From positions 27,105,634 through 27,169,633 of the forward strand of contig NC_031776.1 in NCBI RefSeq assembly GCF_001522545.3: a stretch of DNA of 64,000 bases. Direction: 5' to 3'. Shown here one piece after another: positions 11,701 to 24,400 of this stretch. This DNA comes from Parus major (taxonomy: Eukaryota; Chordata; Aves; Passeriformes; Paridae). Positions within the stretch are counted from its first letter, which is position 1. Every line of letters starts with the position of its first letter. Below the pieces are notes generated by a model, which worked only from the letters and a program-made list of their open reading frames with translations, did not search any database and was not told where the DNA came from. A program made the translations under genes and the position numbers.

Positions 11701-14700
11701 GATTGAAGAGCAGGGAAGCATGTTCACTAACTTCTCCACAGTCTCTCTTGAAAACTGAATCTTTTTAAAAAATCTGCATTCTGCCCTTTGGCTGATCCTA
11801 AAGTCAGCTTGAGGGAACTGATTTGTGATGTTCCAGGTTGGATTTGCTGAAGGAAAGCTCTTGACTCTTCAAGGCCTCTCAGTAACAAATCTCTGGCACT
11901 CCTGCAAAGGGGCTGCACTTTGACCAATATTCCTATTTTCACAGGAGACTGCTCCTGTACAAATGCATTGACCCAAGTCAGAGCACCACAGCTGGATTCT
12001 AGTGAGTTCCCACAGAAACAGCTGTGGCAGCAATTGCTGGAAAGGGTGCAGCAAATGGGGTGAGCTGGGGTGTTAGTGGGTCAGTCAGCAGTGAAACTGC
12101 TGGGTCCTCAGTGTGTATTGTGAATCACAGTTTAAAATTACTATACCAACCAAATGAGTGTACAGCATTATTCAAGTGAGTTAATATTTTAGTTTGGCAA
12201 GGAATTTGATCCCTGTTTGCTTAAAAAGTAGGTGTTGAATTTCTTTTTAATTAGACTCGTTAAATATGGTGATATTAGCACTGTCCATCATGTTGTACTA
12301 ATGGATGTCCCCTTTGCAAATAGGCCTGCTTTGAGAACAGCTGATCAACTGCACCTCCTGTAATGATGCCATGCCACATCTGGGCAATAATGAATCTCCC
12401 ATTTGCAAGGCCTTTCACTTCAAGAACAGTAGCTGAATTGCAACAAGTTTTAGCAGACCAGTCCCTAACTGCTGTTAGGATCCAGAACAGGTGATATAAA
12501 TAGAAACCTATGGAGTAATCATAGGGAAGAATGCACATCTATCTTATTTATAGGTGCTTTTAAGACATTTGGCAATAACAGACTTTTTTACTAGTAATCA
12601 GGTAATTGTCATCTGGAATTGATTATATTTTTAAAATGTTGTTTGGAAGCATTTATTTCCATGCTGCAATTTTTTTTTACTTTTTTTTTTAAGCTTATCA
12701 AATATCATTCCTCTCTCAAATCAATATTCAGTTAGCTGTTCACTTCCATTTTCATAACAAAAGTCAATATTAGCTCTAGCAGAGATTTATTTTCTTGAAT
12801 CAATAAACCAGTGTGTGGCAGTACATATTTTAACAGAAGAGCAGCTAGGATTGCAGGGGGTTATTTTTACTGTATCATCACGTGGTGACTGGGAGGCAAA
12901 CTGTTAAAAAGAAAGCTTTAAGAACAGAAAGGAGGAGTTACCTGGAAGGTCAAGGGATCCCACTTTCAATTTTCTACACATCTGTTTGAGCCGTTGAATG
13001 TAATTGTGTTTCTTACCTGTAAGATCCCTGTAGAGCAAAAAGTTGTTTCATAATTCTGTTGGAAGGGAACAGTGATTTCTGATGTATGATTAGATTATAC
13101 TGCCAGTACTTCTTTTTCCTTCTAACACTTATTAACAAAATAAGGCATCACCCTTCTGTTACAGTTGGGGCACCTGGAGATCAGTGATCACATTTTCAGC
13201 ATAGCTCCACTTCTACTGAAGCACCTAAATGAAAAGTTCTGGTTTTTGCAACTGTTCAGCTTCTGTCATCAGTCCTCTTCCTCTGAAAAATATGCCATGC
13301 TCTGTTTCCCCCGAGCTGCTCGTACACTGCTCACAGTCTACTGCCATGCTGAGTTAAGTTTGCAACTCTGTAGTTATGCTCCTGATTTTTTGGTAGAACC
13401 ATGAAATGTGGGATTCCTTCTTCAAGTAAAGATATTTTTCAGACCCAGGTGTTTCTAGACTCATATTAACCTATGCTGACTATGAAGAAATGCATAGTTA
13501 TTTGGTGGGTTATTGTTGTTGCTGTTATCATTATTGTGCATTACTGTACATACTCACCTGATACTATTAATTATTATAGAGTGCATACCATTTGTGAGGT
13601 AAAATTAAAAAAGTTGGATGTACTCCAAGAAATTTCCTTTGGGGTTCACAGTCTCTGATTATCTTTTCATTTGATAACATTTCTATTCGTGCTGCAGCTA
13701 CTGAGCAGCATTGGCTCTGAAGAAAGGACGTGTATATAATGATGTATTGTCAATATCTAAGGCAGCAGAGCTTTGGGTTATACAGAATCCATAATCCCGT
13801 GGAGTTTTGTGCATGTTGCAGATATAGCACTTACAGCTTTTTCTCCCTGAAATATTTTTTCAGTGGATTTTCCCTTCTGGTTAGAGGAAAGCTCAAGAAA
13901 TTAAATTTTAGCCCTAACAATCAAAATCTCTGTAAAATCAATCTTGCCTTCTGAAAGCTGTTACACTGGATTTTTCCATAATGGACATATATATATACAC
14001 ACAGACAATAAATGTTAGACCAGTGTTAGCAGAGTTACTTTCTCTCACAGGTTTTTTTCTCCCTTGATGAGAGGGAATTTGTGAGAGGTGATGCCAAGTG
14101 TCTTGGCTCCTGGGCACCTATTATGGATGTGTTATGCTTAATATGTCTGCAGTTTTGGGTTGAATAAACTTAGTAGGTTCTCAGGTCAAAGCATGTAGTT
14201 CTTTCTAACCTCCAGTGCACTTCTGTGTTGCTGGTAGTTGAATGTGAAGGTCAGTTCTGAGAGGAATATTCTCCAGAAGCCTTTAACCACATTTTGAGAG
14301 TAGTTTTTTTGGTTTTTTTTTCAGTTTCCTTCTTTAGTGAAGGAGAAAAGCTGACTGTTGCTAAGAGGGTTGAAAATGATGGGAACTTTCCCTACAGTGT
14401 GTACCTACAGTGTACAGTGGCTCTCTTGAGCCAGGATTCTGAATCTTTTTACATGCAGCCTTTCAGTACAGCCATGCAGGAATTCACTCTGGTAGGACAG
14501 ACCTCTGTCAGCAATGGAGCTCCTTATTCACAGTCCATGAAAACGCAAACAGAAAGAAGCAAAGGGCATCAGTGCTATTTGCTGAAATTCTGGTGTGTCT
14601 CAGAGTTCAGCAGTCTGGAGTTGATGGAATGGAGATGAGAATTGGTCCTCAGTCCAGAAGTGTGTTTTGCTACAAGTGTTTTCCAGCATCACTTTTCTCT

Positions 14701-17586
14701 CAGTGCACTATATTTGATCTTCCGCTGTGAGACACGCAAGACAATTAGGACTGTGATGCTATGATAATGAGTGCACAGAGATGGTAGCAACCTCTATATT
14801 TAGGCTGCCTTAACATTTCCACTCTAAAGTAATCACTCAAGCTCTCCTAAGTACTCTTACTCAGCCACTGTTGGCAGCAGGCATTGAAATGCAGCCTCAG
14901 ATACAGTCTTGGGAATTAGATGTTCCTCTATGAAATTTTGCTCACGTCTGTATGAGTTACAAGGCTTTTGAAAATCACCGTTCCTCTTCTCTCACTGGCT
15001 GTAAAAATAACCAAACGTGTGTGTTCTGAAGAGCTGGGCTCAAAATAGTGTTTGCAGTGGTGGGACTGTGTGGGAGCTTGCTTTAGGGGCATTGCAGAGA
15101 GGACAGACCCCCAAATGCTATTCCAGATGCACCATTAGACTTGTTGTATTAGACACAGCACTGGGCTCGTGGCTGCTGTGGACAGACTTAGACTGGGATC
15201 TTTGTGTGCACAACTAATGCGCAGATGGGCCAGCTTATGTGCTGAAGAGGAGAGCTGTATCTCAGGGACACTACTGAGCATTTCTGTCAGAAGGCATCTC
15301 TTTAACATCCATCAGTGTGTTCCGAGGCAACAGGTGAAGATGTTCTGAACAAGGTTAACAGCGGCTTATAGCATTGCATTCCTGCACTGCACTCTCTCCT
15401 CACTGGGGGCTGTTTTCACAAAAGCCTTTTGCAAATTAAATTGGACTCTTTGCTCCAGCCAGTACAAGTTTAGATATTTCCAGAGGTACAGATAAAAAGA
15501 GTTTCTCTTCCTTCTTCCCTTTTCCTTCCAGTGTACTAAAAACTAATTTTCTTAATCTCCAAGACACTAAGAGCAGATGGGTCATCAGTCACAACAGTTT
15601 CATGTCTCAAACCAGCTACTAAGATCTGGATGACATGCATACCTTCCTTTTTTTCTGGCTGTAATATCTCCCTGTGTGATATTTAGAGCAGTGAGAAAAA
15701 AGATTTTTTTATTTATTCTTCTAGTTTTTAGGAAATCAGGACTTCTAATATTCTTTCTGCCTTCATGCTGTGTCATGAAATAAATGTTTGTCTCCTTTCT
15801 AAGCATTTCCTTACACAGAAGTAGCCAATAGAGCTCTAAATTTTAGCTGGCTGCTAAGGTCAGGAAGGCAGAAATACTTAAATGAAATTCTTTTGCAGTT
15901 TATTAGTCCTAACCTTTTATTTAAATTTGCCCTGAATGTGTAGGAGTCATTGTGTTTACAAAAAGGAAAAAAAATGGCATCATATATGTTTTTAATGGCT
16001 CTCAAGAGTCCTGGTTCTGTAATAGCCTTATTAATGTTTAAAATCAGAAACCACATATTTAAGGTAAGAACACTGTTCACTTTATCTAGTACTTCCCACT
16101 TGAAGACCAAGCGAGATCATACCGAGTGTTGTCTTGTCAGGCTTTCAAAGCCAAAACAAAACAAGCAAATTAACTGAAGTTGGCTTTGCCAATCTCTTTA
16201 ATTACTGCTAGGATAATGAGATCAGGTTTTCTCATTTTGACAGTGTCACCATGAAACAGGAGGGCTTTGTGGAATATTAAGTGATCTTTTAATTATGGAA
16301 GAACAGTTCAACCATAACACTAAAGTCATGCAAGCAAAAGGTATTTTGATCAGTTGTTTGAAGGAGGCTTGTGGAACGGAAATTTCAAATTAAGATGTGT
16401 CTGCTATGGAATTAGCACTTGATAAATTGTAATCCACAAAAAAGTTGCAAGAAGTTGTTCCTCTAATTTGTCTGTTTTCTTTACAGAGGTTGTACTTTAC
16501 CATGCTTGCCCTTCAGCAGGGCCTGGCTTGGGCCGTGAAGGCAGAGCTCATGTGAGCAGCCTGCACTCAGAGCCAAAACTGCTGCTCACAGGAGCAGTCA
16601 GGATGAAATCACAGCACAGGGCTCAGTTGCTTTGATTAAAAGCCTATGAATTACATTTTGTTTCAGCATCAGAACTGTTAAGGGCAGCCCCTCCTCAATA
16701 CTTCACAGAGGATGTGAATGTTCGGAGGTGCTGCTCTGGGGCTGTGAGGCTGTGTTTCCTGGCCTGTGGAAGCAGGCAGGGACTGAGGGTGTTGTTCCAC
16801 TGTCAATAGGCTGCAAGTGTGGCAGGCTCTTTCCTACTCAGGGTTTGTCTGTGTGACAGTAGCATCTAGAGGTTTCAGAAGGAATTAAAGCCCACTTTGC
16901 TAATGGCTGCATATAATGTACAGTCCTGGAAGAAGAAAGGAAAGGAAATACAAATCCAGGCTGAGATTGTAAGCAAGCACCCTTTTCCTCTATGTGCAGT
17001 ACTTGATAGATGATGCTCTGGCCTCTCACCCATCCCCATTTGACCTTGGAAGAACTGCATGGAGTTTAGAAAAGCTATTTGGAGTAGAAATCGTTGGTCT
17101 GTGAATAGGCTGTGTAAGTGACCAGCCACATTTGGTGACTTTTCCGAGCGTTACCCGTGCCACAGGAATGAGGTTGGATTAGGTGGGTCATTACTGTCAC
17201 CAAAGCCACTGTCACTGTTCATCACTTAAAACCAAAGTAGAGGAAAAATCTTGTAGCATGACAGAGCTGTGACCACTGTGCCTGGATTTGGTTTTATTAA
17301 TCCAGCCTGTGGATATTCCCGTTCAGGGTCTAACGCAGAGCTCAGTGGGAAGGCGTGAAGGTGATTTTCTGCTCTGTGAGTTGAACGTGCTGTGCAGCTG
17401 CACAGCCCAGGTGATGACCATGCTCTGCTCTCCCTGCACAGCTGAGCCCTTACAGAAGGATGCAAGAAGACTTGGCTCTCTCAGTGCTAAGGCTAAGCTG
17501 CATCAGCATCACCATGAAATGGGCTCTTGCTTCATCTCTTCATCTCTTCTTCTTCTCCTGCCTCAGTGTGATCTCTTGTGTTTCAG
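8746..17586 (+). other. PDIA5: PDIA5 intron, 8.8 kb
   Basis: This long intron separates the CPHC exon from the next coding exon. It contains a CR1 3' end (9525-9875) and T-rich runs near 10920 and 12670. A moderately ordered AT-rich stretch at 12240-12540 may be conserved noncoding DNA. Open frames of up to about 145 codons occur on both strands, but none shows a domain, splice-site support or a family resemblance that I recognise. Confidence 0.85.
9525..9875 (+). repeat. CR1 LINE 3' end
   Basis: The blocks follow the avian CR1 3' consensus in order: CTTCCTCAGGAGGGG, a TTGGAATCCAGTGACAGGAC block, a GTGCCAGGGGAGGTTC block, TTAGAGAGGTGGTCAATGCC, a GGGACATTTGGACAAC block, a 'ggctttaacttttgatcagc' block and GGTCAGGCAGCTGAACCAGA. 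The 3' tail is degenerate. It is 5'-truncated, as nearly all CR1 copies are, and carries no usable reverse transcriptase frame. Confidence 0.88.
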
Positions 17587-17721
17587 ATTGCCTACGCTGC
17601 AGTGGACTGTGCCAAAGGACAGAATCACGACCTGTGTAAGCAGGAGGGGGTCGATGGCTACCCCACCTTCAACTATTACAACTACGGGAAATTTGTGGAA
17701 AAATATACTGGAGATCGAGGG
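17587..17721 (+). CDS. PDIA5: PDIA5 penultimate coding exon
   Basis: This exon is exactly 45 codons, phase 0 at both ends. The acceptor is TCTTGTGTTTCAG and the donor is CGAGGG|GTAAGT. It encodes the central and later part of the final thioredoxin fold. An Ala-Ala-Val-Asp-Cys strand is followed by a charged helix with a second conserved Cys. Next comes the GYPTF segment, which contains the cis-proline typical of PDI/thioredoxin domains, facing the CXXC of the previous exon. A Tyr/Lys-rich stretch (NYYNYGKFVEKY) follows. These features and the order of neighbouring exons match PDIA5 and not PDIA3, PDIA4 or P4HB. Apart from ordinary substitutions nothing is disrupted. Confidence 0.95.
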
Positions 17722-20172
17722 GTAAGTGAAAGCAGGAGTCATCACCTGGTACAGGGAGGAAAGTCTCCTTTGCCTGTCCTGCCTGGCAAATGAAAACTGC
17801 CAAGTGAATTTTTACCATGCTGTCTTACATGGATGAATCATAGTGTACACACCCCTGTACATCTCTGCATTAGGAACACTCTTGGTCTATTTTTAGGAAC
17901 ATAAGAAGGGGAAAAAGGATTAGATTTGGTAATACTCTTTGTATATTTTATTCTTTAAGCTGAAGTCTGTGAGTGAGTTTGGACTGAGTGAAAGGGAAGG
18001 GTTTATTGCATGTGCTGCTGGCAGAAATGCCAGAATATATGGGACTTAACTCCTGTCAGTTCTGGATCGCATGGACTCTGCAAATGTGTTACAGGTCTGC
18101 CAGGCTGCCAAATGGTGACAGACCATTGGTTTTATAGTCAGGACAAAGCTGTCCTTTGGAGACTAGAGGAAAGTAAATATCTCATTTGCCCTAAATCAGA
18201 TTCACTCCTGGCACTCAGAATGGGAAGACAAATCGTGCCATCTACCCCTGGGCTGAAGTTTCATTCTTTTGTCCTGCTGTGGCCAGCTAATTATATGCCA
18301 TGAGTGCAAGAATTGGGGGCAGAAATGGCATAATGCCCTCAGTGGTTGTAAAGTGCCTGAAAATAAGGAAGCAATTCAATTATTTGTGGGCCACCTTTGT
18401 TGTAACCTCCTAGAGGGAGGTTACTTCTCAGCAGCCATTGATTGCCTGGGGTCTGCAAGAAAAACTTGGGGTCTTTGAGCCATGCAGTGATTTTGAAAAA
18501 AAAGATTGTTGCCTGAAAGTTATTGCTGCCATTAGAGCTCAGAAAATTATATAAAAGCATGAATTAAAAAGCAAGGTTTTGAGGTTCTCTATTAGTCAGG
18601 ATCTTGGGGAAGTCTTCATGGAGCCTTGCCTTCCATTTTTCTTCAGCATCCTTGGACTCCAGTAATTACCATTTCATGGTGCTGATCCAGCCGTTGTTAT
18701 GGATACTGTGTTTAGTTCGAATTCTGGATCTTTTCTTAAAAGTAAAGATAGGTGCAGTAGCCAACGCTTGAAGTAAGATTTCAGCTGCAGTTTTTGCATC
18801 TCTAACCCATTCTTAGAGAAATGATATCTGAAAGGAAGGATCCATGGTGGTTGATAAAAAAAATTTATATCGAACACAGGAGTGCTCTGAGGCCACAGGA
18901 GTTAGGAGATGTTTATCCATATTGTTGAAAGTGGACTAACATATCCCCTTTATGCAACCAACCCCTTCTTGGGTAAAAATTACCCAACAGGAACATCCCA
19001 GTCTCTCTGCTGATGGCAGCTCTGTTCCCCTTCCACCTCTGAGGGCCTAGGGTCTTCTGCTTGTGCAGCACTAAATTGGGGTTTGTTACCTCTTATCCTG
19101 GTTCTGCTGGAGGCAGTGCTTAGTACAGTGTCTGTCATGGGGCTGTTGATTGCCAGATATCTCCAGGTGACAAACGGCTGAAGCTTGCCACTTCATTTAT
19201 TTTCAGTGGAAGAATGGCAAATAGTTTTAGAAAAGCTTTTGGTTGTTCAGCCTCCTAAAAGCTTTCCAGCCTTGTGATTTGGTTTGGGTTTATTTGGTTT
19301 TGTTGTTCCACAGTATTGTTTTTCGTCTTTAACTTCTGTTAGTTCCTCTCTACCTTTAGTATTTTCCGTCTTCATCGCCATTTTTGAGTGGTGTGTCCTG
19401 TGATTGTTTAAATGCAAAAATGCTCAGATTGGGTGGGAGCAGAGTCACCCAAAAAACATCAGTGTTAGGGGTACCCAGTACAAGGGTATCCCACCACAGG
19501 TGTTCAGACCTCCACCCATCTGAGCCTTCTGAAATGCCTGAGAGCTCTGTTCACAGCTTTTCTTGGAAAAGGAAACTGTTGGCATTCAACAGCCTTAAAT
19601 CATAAGTTGTTGAAATACAGAGGTTGGCATCTAGACAACTAGGTTTGAAATTTTTGATAATAATTTTAATAGTAACTTGAAAAAAAAGGTAATTTCCATC
19701 TTTGGAATGTTTGGAGGAGGAAAATTGTGATCAAAACTATTAGAGGGTGGCAAATGTGTGTATAGTCAACAAAGAATGCAGCTTTTAAAAGGACACAAAT
19801 AGCATACAAAGGCAGCTTGAAAATGGTTTTTGAGTGTTTCCAACAAAAAGGTATCAATGGCACTTCTAGTGACAGATTTTACCTTGTCCTCTGAGTTTTA
19901 GAGACCTTCTTCTCTGTGTCCCATCTCTTCAAAGTTTAACACGTGGGATGTGCATGGATATTTTCCCCTTGCGGTGGAGCAGCACTGGACCCGAGCATGG
20001 CACGATGAGGCAATGCAGAAGCAGTAGTTTCTGTTCAGCTGTGGGTACAGAAACTAAATAACTGCTCCTTAGTTTATATTCTGCTGGGAAACAGAAGCTC
20101 AAAGTGTTCTTGATGCATTGTTTTGCTTTGTTGGTAAAAATATGACCCATATTTTTCTTCCTTCAAAACCAG
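17722..20172 (+). other. PDIA5: PDIA5 last intron
   Basis: Intron of 2.45 kb with a GTAAGT donor and an AAAACCAG acceptor. I see no coding exon, strong repeat or RNA gene in it. The acceptor is a NAGNAG type; see the findings. Confidence 0.85.
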
Positions 20173-20253
20173 GAGTCTGGATTCACCGCTTTCATGCGAA
20201 CCCTGAGAGAAAGAGATCATGAAAGAGTAGGAAAGAAGAAGGATGAATTGTAG
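20173..20253 (+). CDS. PDIA5: PDIA5 last coding exon, ends in KDEL
   Basis: It has twenty-six codons plus a TAG stop at 20251-20253. The exon completes the last helix of the C-terminal thioredoxin domain (a Gly-Phe-x-x-Phe/Tyr segment, then an Arg-rich helix). It closes with a lysine-rich tail, KKKDEL. The C-terminal KDEL is the canonical ER-retrieval signal read by KDEL receptors in the Golgi, which fits an ER-lumenal enzyme. From memory the mammalian orthologue ends in a KEEL variant, so this copy carries the more classical form. Frame is phase 0 from the preceding exon. The acceptor CAGGAG allows either of two adjacent AGs, which would include or skip the first Glu. Confidence 0.95.
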   Translation, partial: ESGFTAFMRTLRERDHERVGKKKDEL

Positions 20254-20412
20254 TTTCTGCCTCAAAAGAAGCTTTCCGCTGCACTGTGAATGGTTCCAGG
20301 TCTTTTGTTGATGCACCTGAGACTTCACGTATTCTCAAGACAGAGACTTTTTTTTATAAACAGCCATGGCCATTTTGTACAATTTTGAAATAAAGTGAAA
20401 CCACTTGATTTT
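20254..20412 (+). other. PDIA5: PDIA5 3' UTR (short form)
   Basis: The region runs from the stop codon to about 18 bases beyond the first AATAAA. It contains no open frame of note. The end is inferred from the usual 10-30 base distance between signal and cleavage site. A longer form, reaching AATAAA motifs at 20422 or 21411, cannot be excluded. Confidence 0.6.
20389..20394 (+). terminator. PDIA5: Polyadenylation signal AATAAA of PDIA5
   Basis: This is a canonical AATAAA 136 bases after the PDIA5 stop. A second AATAAA follows at 20422-20427. T-rich DNA (TTGATTTTTAAAAGG) lies just downstream, as expected for a cleavage region. Confidence 0.7.
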
Positions 20413-21410
20413 TAAAAGGAAAATAAATTAGAATGTTGCCATAATGTTTTAAAGAAAACTTAGCATTTTCTCTCATGTTGGGAGACTATGCCCACTGACA
20501 CTCCTATGCAATATTTTTGTAGTCTGTAATGTGTCTGTAGGTGATGTTGTTTGTTAGGGTGAAATTTTTGTTCCGGTATTGCAGTACATGTGAAAAACAA
20601 AGGGGAGGGGACACGGTTTGGTTTGGGTTTCCTTTGTTATGTTTTGTTTAAATCAGTGCAGGAAAATGGGATTTATAAGACACAGATTTATTCAAATGAA
20701 GTTTTACATTCTTGTGAAATAGTTACATGTTCTTGACTGAGATTTGGGGGGAATAATTTTAAGGTGCTCAGGGATAAATAAGGTATCTGAGTTAATGAAG
20801 ACATTAACATTGACCAGTCCAGATCTGTTAATTTCATTTAAACCTCTCTGGTCTTTAAATCAGAACTGTTTACATACCTTTATAAAATGTATTGAATGAA
20901 TTAAGCCACACATTAAAAATCAGCAGAGCATGAGTGAAATCAGACTAAACCCTCCTTTGGCATCAATACTGTCAATATATCTGTAAGTTATGGCAGGAAT
21001 GACTGTCTTATAGGGGTACCTGGTTACTCTTATAGGGTACACAGTTTCCCTTCAAGTTACAGTTGGGTCATATCAAATATGTGTTGTAAAGTGTTATGTT
21101 CAACTGTTCTGAGAAATGCATAATACTAAATGCATAATACTTCTGGTAATGCAGTAATTGTGTGTATTACCTGTTTACATTCCAAAAGTTTATCTGCATT
21201 TGTAGAATGGATTTTTCCTTTTTGCTCCATAAGGAGTTGCACAAACAATCTCTCTCTGACAGTCATCCCTATAAAACCTGTATCAGCAGCAGCTGAAATG
21301 TGTTACACTTTTGATGCCTAAAACAACAAAAAAAGTTGATCTGGAGGTACTTCTGTCTTCACAGGAGGGGAGAGGGAGGGGCAGGAAGTTGTGATTCACT
21401 TTGAACTAAA

Positions 21411-21416
21411 AATAAA
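21411..21416 (+). terminator. Possible distal polyadenylation signal
   Basis: A canonical AATAAA lies about 1.16 kb past the PDIA5 stop, followed by TTTTAAAAAGG and a T-rich stretch. It could end an extended PDIA5 3' UTR, but a hexamer alone in AT-rich DNA is weak evidence. Confidence 0.25.
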
Positions 21417-24400
21417 TTTTAAAAAGGACAAGTATTTTTATCATTAATGAGCCTTGTTCAGTTTCTTCCCCACTGGGTGAATGACCACAGCTGGTGGTGA
21501 CTTGGGAAGAGCCAGCGCACGCAGGATGAGTTCCCATCGCTCATGGCTGGCACATCCCAGTCTTGGGAGTGCTGGGCAGCATTGCAGGTATGTGGTGGTG
21601 TGAGGGTCAAATTCCCTCTGCCCTGGCACTCCAGGGGCCCAAAACAGCTTCTCACAGTAGAGAGCTGTGACCTGGGTCTGAAACATACCTCTTGCTCCTC
21701 AGTCTGCCTGTCTAGTTTCCTTCTAGTTTGGGTATGCAGGCTGTGCTGAGGGGCTGCTCAAGAGGTGAATGGCATCTTACCTCCTTCCTGGGTTTTCTTC
21801 CTTCTCTCTCTTGCCTAATTAATGGCACTGTATGTTTGGCAGCGTTAAGCTGCTGAAGCCATTAGTGAGTATTGTGGAATACCAGTAGCCTGATTGGCCT
21901 TGTATGGTAGCCAGCTTGTTAACCAGGACATCAGATGGAATGGCAATGGAGCTGGGCCAAGTATCCTCTCTTATTAGGCACCTGATGAGCCTCTTCACCC
22001 AAAAAAATCAGCTGCCTGATAATACATAATATCATAGAGTAAAAGTGGCTTAATTTATGAAGACTCTTACTCTTCTTTTTCCCTTTTGTTTAGCATGTTT
22101 ACTTACGTTGTGTATAGCACTTTTGCAGAAGATCATGATAATTCTTTATTTCAAGCTATCCTCACGTAAGTAGCAGGCACTCCACCCTGCTTATAGGAAA
22201 CAATACATATTGATGCCATTTGATCTCAAACAGGAATTCTGCTTTTAGCAAACTATCAAATATGATCAGTCCAGAACTTGCTGCATCTCTTTTGATCGCA
22301 GAGTCAAAGCAGCTGGCACTAATGAAATACAGCCTCCAGAAAATGTTGAGCATTTCTGTGCATAGGCTGTGCCTATGTTTGTGCTAATTGGTGAGAAATG
22401 TAGACTTCTTCAAAAATAAGAAAGAAAAAAATGATAGCTTGCCAATGGTGACTTCACTAGTCAGGATCATTCTGAATTATAGGCTTTAGTAAATGTTTAG
22501 GATAAGACAATTGCACACTGTGCTTCAGACCAGTAATTCCTTACAGTTGGTTACACCATAATAAAATTAGGAATTCTCATTTTTCCCTTCAGACTTTTGT
22601 CAGTTACTTCTTGGACTTGGGCATTCATTTTTTTCTTGGCTAAATTAAAAATGTGTTGTGCATGTGTTAATGCACAAATATAAAATATTTGAGAATAATT
22701 TACCTTCTGTTACAGGGTCATGACTCATCTGGTTTATGGTCTGAATGGTTTTTGAAAAATGCAGTTCTGAACACCATAAATGATTACATCAAATGGCTGA
22801 CAAAAGCCTTAGTTACTGTGAACTAGAGTGTACCAGGAGCTCAGAGCTCTGCTTTCAAGCCTTTTTAATTAGTAGGCCAGGTCTGGATATCAGTCACACT
22901 GTTTTAGTTCTGTTGCCTCCAGTAAAGCAAAAGCTGCTGTTTATATTTGCTAGTGAAGTCACTTTATGTTTATATTCACATCAGTCACCTTGAAATTGAA
23001 GTATGTTGTTATTTTCTACAAACTGTGAATGGAAAATATATGTAAGAGCTCTTATTTTCTGTATTTAAATGGTTGGTCATTTCACACATCCAGACTTCCC
23101 AGCCTGTCACAGTAGATGTGTAGCCCAGGCGTTCATAATCACACAGGAATTTCTGCTGTGGTTAAAAGTGAGTAATCTGGGCTTTCAAGTCATGAATCAT
23201 TTATCAGCAAGAAACTTAATTGCTGATAACAAATGGTTCGCAGTGAATCAGAGATTCTGCTTTTGCAATTACGGGTTTGGTCTTTCAGTCTTTTTAAGGT
23301 GTGATTCAAAGGTCTTGGACATCCGCTACATAGTTAACCCTAAGAAGATTAAATCTTGTCGAGGAAGAGTAAAACGTGTACACAGCAGAGAGGCTGAGCA
23401 AGGATTGTGCATCACTTTGTTCCCCAGTGTTGGCTTAAACAAGATATAAATAGCCCACAGGGCTGTGTTAGTCCTGCTAACCAAGACCAAGAGATGAAGG
23501 GCAGCAGGGCCAAGAATTTTGTGCATACTGGAAGCTGGAGAGGAAATGGTTTTCCCAATAATGAAAGAGCCTGAGATGTTGGATTTGTTTCATCAGCCAA
23601 AAGGAGGGAAAAGGAGGGAAAAGTTCCCAGAAGAGTGAATGCTCTGGGATATGGCAAACACAAGTTGGGAGTCCCAAGATGAGCATAAGCTTCTATCCCA
23701 GCCCCTGCAACCCCAGAGGATGATGTGGTTCTGTTGTAATCCATCTATCTCTGACCCAGTAACTATGTCCTTACTTGTTCAAACCAGAGCAACTCCTTCA
23801 AGAGAGACTGGAAGAGACTTGCTTTCCAATCTGAGCCAAGAAAAGCAGCCTAACAAATCTCCATTTCCTCTTTCCTCCCTGTGTAAAATTGCATTTTGGA
23901 TCTGACAGTCACGTTGACCCTTAAGCCCCTCCTAAATAGTTGCAGTTGGGTGAAAAAGCCTTGGGAATTTTTCTAAACTCCCACTCAGACCAAATTAAGT
24001 CCCCAAATCTTGCTAACTTAAAATCCTTTTGATAGGCATCTGCAAAGATAGATTGGTATTACTGGTGAAAAAAGATTAGAGGTAAGGCCTATGCTGTTGC
24101 AGCATTTAATTTGGGAGTGAAAAAGCAGATAAAACTCCCATCATGAGTAAGCTCTAAGAGAATGCTTCAGAGAGTCTTGTTTCAGATGGAATTGCTTTAT
24201 GGGTGATTTTGATTTTAGAGGCGAACTGCTTTTCAAAAGAAAAGTCAAGACCTGGCGACATAGCCTACAGATGTTTAGTCTGTTTGCCTTTTAAAAAATT
24301 AAAATCAGAATCACTTTCCATATTCTTGATAGTGCTATATTACAAGAAAGAAATGTTGGCTACATGGATTTCCTAGAATAACACTGAACCCCTGCCAACT

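Noticed and set aside
17288..17725. 145-codon plus-strand open frame overlapping PDIA5 exon 17587-17721
   Set aside because: It is in a different frame from the PDIA5 exon and crosses the intron/exon boundary; it is a shadow of the real exon.
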